In this document: piece by piece, positions 6,360 to 7,697 of the stretch | Position numbering within the stretch: position 1 is the first letter of the stretch | Layout of the letters: each line of letters opens with the position of its first letter | NCBI GenBank assembly: GCA_903842845.1 | Contig: CAIMNN010000236.1 | Span: forward strand, 1-7,697 | Origin: an uncultured Acidobacteriaceae bacterium | GTDB lineage: Bacteria; Acidobacteriota; Terriglobia; Terriglobales; Acidobacteriaceae | Direction: 5' to 3' | DNA: 7,697 bases | The notes under the pieces: generated by a model | Seen by the model: only the letters and a program-made list of their open reading frames with translations | Database searches by the model: none | What the model was told of the DNA's origin: nothing | Program-made: the position numbers and the translations under genes

Positions 6360-6392
6360 TTCAGTGGTTGGTGCCACTTTAAGGTTCAGTGG
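6360..6392. repeat. Short repeats between higA and the vapBC promoter
   Basis: TTCAGTGG occurs twice as a direct repeat (6360-6367 and 6385-6392), and CCACT at 6374-6378 is inverted to the core of both, so either of two 5-bp stems can form. The element lies just after the higA stop. The stems are short and not followed by a T-run, so this is a weak candidate for a higBA transcript end. Confidence 0.3.
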
Positions 6393-6401
6393 GTAATTAG
6401 C

Positions 6402-6713
6402 TTATGCGGCAACCTGGCGAGGCTTCACTTTGTTCAGTGAGCGCTGGTTGGATTTGTTTTGTGCGGCGAGCCAGAGGTCGTGGCCGCTTTGGAGATTTAT
6501 CCAGAATTGAGCGGAGTTGCCGAAGTAGCGGCTGAGGCGTAGGGAGGTGTCAGCGGTTAGGGCGCGTTTGCCGCGAACGATGTCATTAACACGAGGCGCG
6601 GAGATGTGTAGTTCCTTGGCCAGACGGTAGGCGGTCAAGCCGAGCGGCTGCATGAACTCGGTGAGGAGGATTTCGCCGGGATGAATGGAGAAAGCGTAGG
6701 GGATGGTGGTCAT
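6402..6713 (-). CDS. higA: HigA-type antitoxin, XRE-family helix-turn-helix
   Basis: This 103-residue antitoxin should neutralise HigB and repress the higBA promoter. It opens with the family motif IHPGEILLTEF (10-20), followed by a five-helix XRE domain. The helix-turn-helix covers about 26-50 (TAYRLAKELHISAPRVNDIVRG), then SLRLSRYFGNSAQFWINLQ (57-75), typical of HigA/VapI proteins. The C-terminal 20 residues are basic and probably flexible. AGGAG lies 5 bases before the ATG at 6713 and overlaps the TAG stop of higB, so higA translation should depend on ribosomes finishing higB. The toxin-first order is characteristic of hig loci. Two well-formed palindromes in the higB promoter are its likely binding sites. 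Confidence 0.94.
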   Translation of the reverse strand: MTTIPYAFSIHPGEILLTEFMQPLGLTAYRLAKELHISAPRVNDIVRGKRALTADTSLRLSRYFGNSAQFWINLQSGHDLWLAAQNKSNQRSLNKVKPRQVAA

Positions 6714-6721
6714 GGCCGCTC

Positions 6722-7003
6722 CTAGTGATAATCCACGATCTCAACTTCATGGGCATTCTGGTTTTGCCACACAAAGCAGATGCGGTATTGGTCGTTAATA
6801 CGGATACTGTGCTGGCCTTTTCTATCTCCGCGTAAAGGTTCGAGGTGATTGCCGGGTGGGGATTCGAGGTCCGAGAGGGCAACAGCCCAATGCAGTATCA
6901 GAAGTTTTTTGATCGCCGATCTTCGGATCTGAGCCGGGATGCGCCGGGATTTTCCTGTTTCCCAAAGCAACTGCGTGTCAGCGTCTTTGAAGCCCAAAAT
7001 CAC
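6722..7003 (-). CDS. higB: HigB toxin, RelE-like ribosome-dependent mRNA nuclease
   Basis: HigB toxins enter the ribosomal A site and cut mRNA. This 93-residue protein has the expected size and the family core LEPLRGDRKGQHSIRIND (54-71), followed by the QYRICFVW strand (72-79). It ends in Asp91-Tyr92-His93, matching the catalytic C-terminal Asp-Tyr-His described for Proteus HigB. The start is a GTG at 7003: an in-frame TAA lies four codons upstream of it (7013-7015) and homologues begin at the same point with 'M-I-x-x-F'. No Shine-Dalgarno sequence precedes it, and the predicted promoter would start the transcript at about the GTG, so the message may be leaderless. The gap to higA is 8 bases. 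No residue known to be essential appears lost. Confidence 0.93.
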   Translation of the reverse strand: MILGFKDADTQLLWETGKSRRIPAQIRRSAIKKLLILHWAVALSDLESPPGNHLEPLRGDRKGQHSIRINDQYRICFVWQNQNAHEVEIVDYH

Positions 7004-7009
7004 AATAGA

Positions 7010-7038
7010 ATATTAACGCAATGCGTTCATAACGTCAA
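7010..7038 (-). promoter_or_regulatory. higBA promoter
   Basis: On the minus strand TTGACG (7033-7038, five of six consensus) and TAATAT (7010-7015, four of six) are separated by exactly 17 bp. Only 6 bases separate the -10 box from the GTG start of higB, which places transcription initiation at or next to the start codon. The promoter begins 16 bp after the ccmB stop, so the locus has its own transcription in addition to any read-through. Confidence 0.65.
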
Positions 7039-7044
7039 TCGTTA
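7014..7044. promoter_or_regulatory. Two tandem putative HigA operators
   Basis: The pattern TAACG-N5-CGTT occurs twice: 7014-7027 (palindromic core AACGCA-A-TGCGTT, 7015-7027) and 7030-7044 (core extended to ATAACG-N5-CGTTAT, 7029-7045). Their centres, 7021 and 7037, are 16 bp apart. One copy touches the -10 box and the other covers the -35 box. XRE-type antitoxins bind such palindromes as dimers, so autorepression by HigA is expected. Confidence 0.65.
7021..7041. repeat. Right copy of imperfect direct repeat bordering the toxin-antitoxin block
   Basis: ATGCGTT, two bases, TAACG and TCAATCG, matching the copy at 5661-5684. This copy runs from the right half of the first higBA operator through most of the second. 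Because it overlaps functional promoter elements, its resemblance to the ccmC-proximal copy may reflect protein binding rather than recombination. Confidence 0.5.
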
Positions 7045-7054
7045 TTAGCGGTGA

Positions 7055-7697
7055 TTACTCCGCTTCGAGGACGGTGCCGAAGAGGAGGATGCTGATGGTG
7101 GTGAAGATGATGTCGTAGCCGAGGAGGAGGCGGACCCAGAGCCAGGGGTCGTGCTCACCGGTGAGGATGGCTGTGGTTGCCATGACCATTGCGAGCAGAG
7201 CGGGCAGGAAGATGGGGAATAGGATGAGGTAGAGGAGGAGTTCGCGGTTGCGGCCTTTGAGCGAGACGGCGGCGAGGAAGATTCCGTTGGCGACAAGGGC
7301 CCATGTGCCGAGGGGGAGAACGAGCAGGAGGAGCGAGGCGTTGCCGACGATGCGCAGGTTGTAAAAGATGAGGAAGATGGGTGCGAGGACCAATTGCACG
7401 ATAGAGACGAAGAGGAAGTTGGCGATGGTCTTGGCGAGGTAGAGCGCTGCGGGTTCGCTGGGGGCCATGCGCTGCACGTCGAGGACGGAGTTTTTTAGCT
7501 CGCGCGCCCAGGCTTGATTGAGTGCGCTGGCCGAGGCGAAGAGCGTTGCGACGCTGAGCACGCCGCCGGCGATCTGGCGGGAGACCTCGATGGTTGGGTC
7601 GAAGGCGATGGAGAAGACGACGACGACGAGCAGCGCGAAGAAGAGCATGGAGTTGATGACATCGCGCGAGCGCCATTCAATGCGCAGGTCTTTGACG
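7055..7697 (-). CDS. ccmB: Heme exporter protein CcmB, 5' end outside the window
   Basis: CcmB is the membrane subunit that pairs with the ATPase CcmA to release heme-loaded CcmE during cytochrome c maturation. The frame is open to the right edge of the window, and the residues before the first ATG (7648) read KDLRIEWRSRDVINS, the usual cytoplasmic N-terminal segment of CcmB. The gene therefore starts outside the window and only about ten to twenty residues should be missing. About six hydrophobic segments follow, with the cytoplasmic loop ARELKNSVLDVQRMAPSEPAALYLAK near the middle, typical of CcmB and of ABC-2-like permeases. The TAA stop at 7055-7057 lies 16 bp from the -35 box of higBA. 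ccmA would be expected upstream, off the right edge. Confidence 0.92.
   Translation of the reverse strand, partial: VKDLRIEWRSRDVINSMLFFALLVVVVFSIAFDPTIEVSRQIAGGVLSVATLFASASALNQAWARELKNSVLDVQRMAPSEPAALYLAKTIANFLFVSIVQLVLAPIFLIFYNLRIVGNASLLLLVLPLGTWALVANGIFLAAVSLKGRNRELLLYLILFPIFLPALLAMVMATTAILTGEHDPWLWVRLLLGYDIIFTTISILLFGTVLEAE

Noticed and set aside
5625..7054. Transposon or integron cassette explanation for the toxin-antitoxin block
   Set aside because: No transposase, integrase, terminal inverted repeats or attC-like hairpin is visible. Only the imperfect direct repeat hints at insertion, so no mobile element is annotated.

Overview
The window looks like chromosomal DNA of a moderately GC-rich Gram-negative bacterium. 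The gene set fits an acidobacterium of the Terriglobia type: a System I cytochrome c maturation pair (ccmB, ccmC), a type I-beta DAHP synthase with a ferredoxin-like regulatory domain, a YncE/YVTN-type propeller lipoprotein, a MurQ etherase and type II toxin-antitoxin loci. The phylum is an inference from gene content and style; no rRNA or other marker is present.

Layout. Bases 3-1043 (+) hold the 3' part of an unrecognised gene ending in two similar beta-rich domains. A 187-bp convergent gap with two small perfect inverted repeats separates it from everything else, which lies on the minus strand. Reading in the minus direction from the right edge: ccmB (5'-truncated by the window edge), higB-higA, vapB-vapC, ccmC, a small two-helix membrane protein in the place where ccmD often lies, aroF (DAHP synthase), a beta-propeller lipoprotein starting one base after the aroF stop, and murQ behind its own AT-rich leader.

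How the genes relate. CcmB and CcmC are the membrane parts of the machinery that delivers heme to the periplasm for cytochrome c assembly. The two genes are often adjacent; here 1430 bp containing two complete toxin-antitoxin modules separates them. The higBA promoter region contains two copies of the same palindromic operator (TAACG-N5-CGTT, 16 bp apart), one over the -35 box and one touching the -10 box, and the predicted transcript starts at or next to the GTG start of higB. vapBC has its own extended -10 promoter set among TGATAT half-sites. An imperfect direct repeat (24 bp against 21 bp, 19 shared positions) lies at both borders of the block, once in the higB operator and once just upstream of ccmC. 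This suggests either the footprint of an insertion or a HigA-like site in front of ccmC.

The window is mostly ordinary metabolism and envelope biology. The part most worth attention is the double toxin-antitoxin block splitting the ccm genes, with its border repeats and well-formed operators. No tRNA, rRNA, CRISPR array, transposase or integrase was seen. No gene-free stretch exceeds 300 bp.
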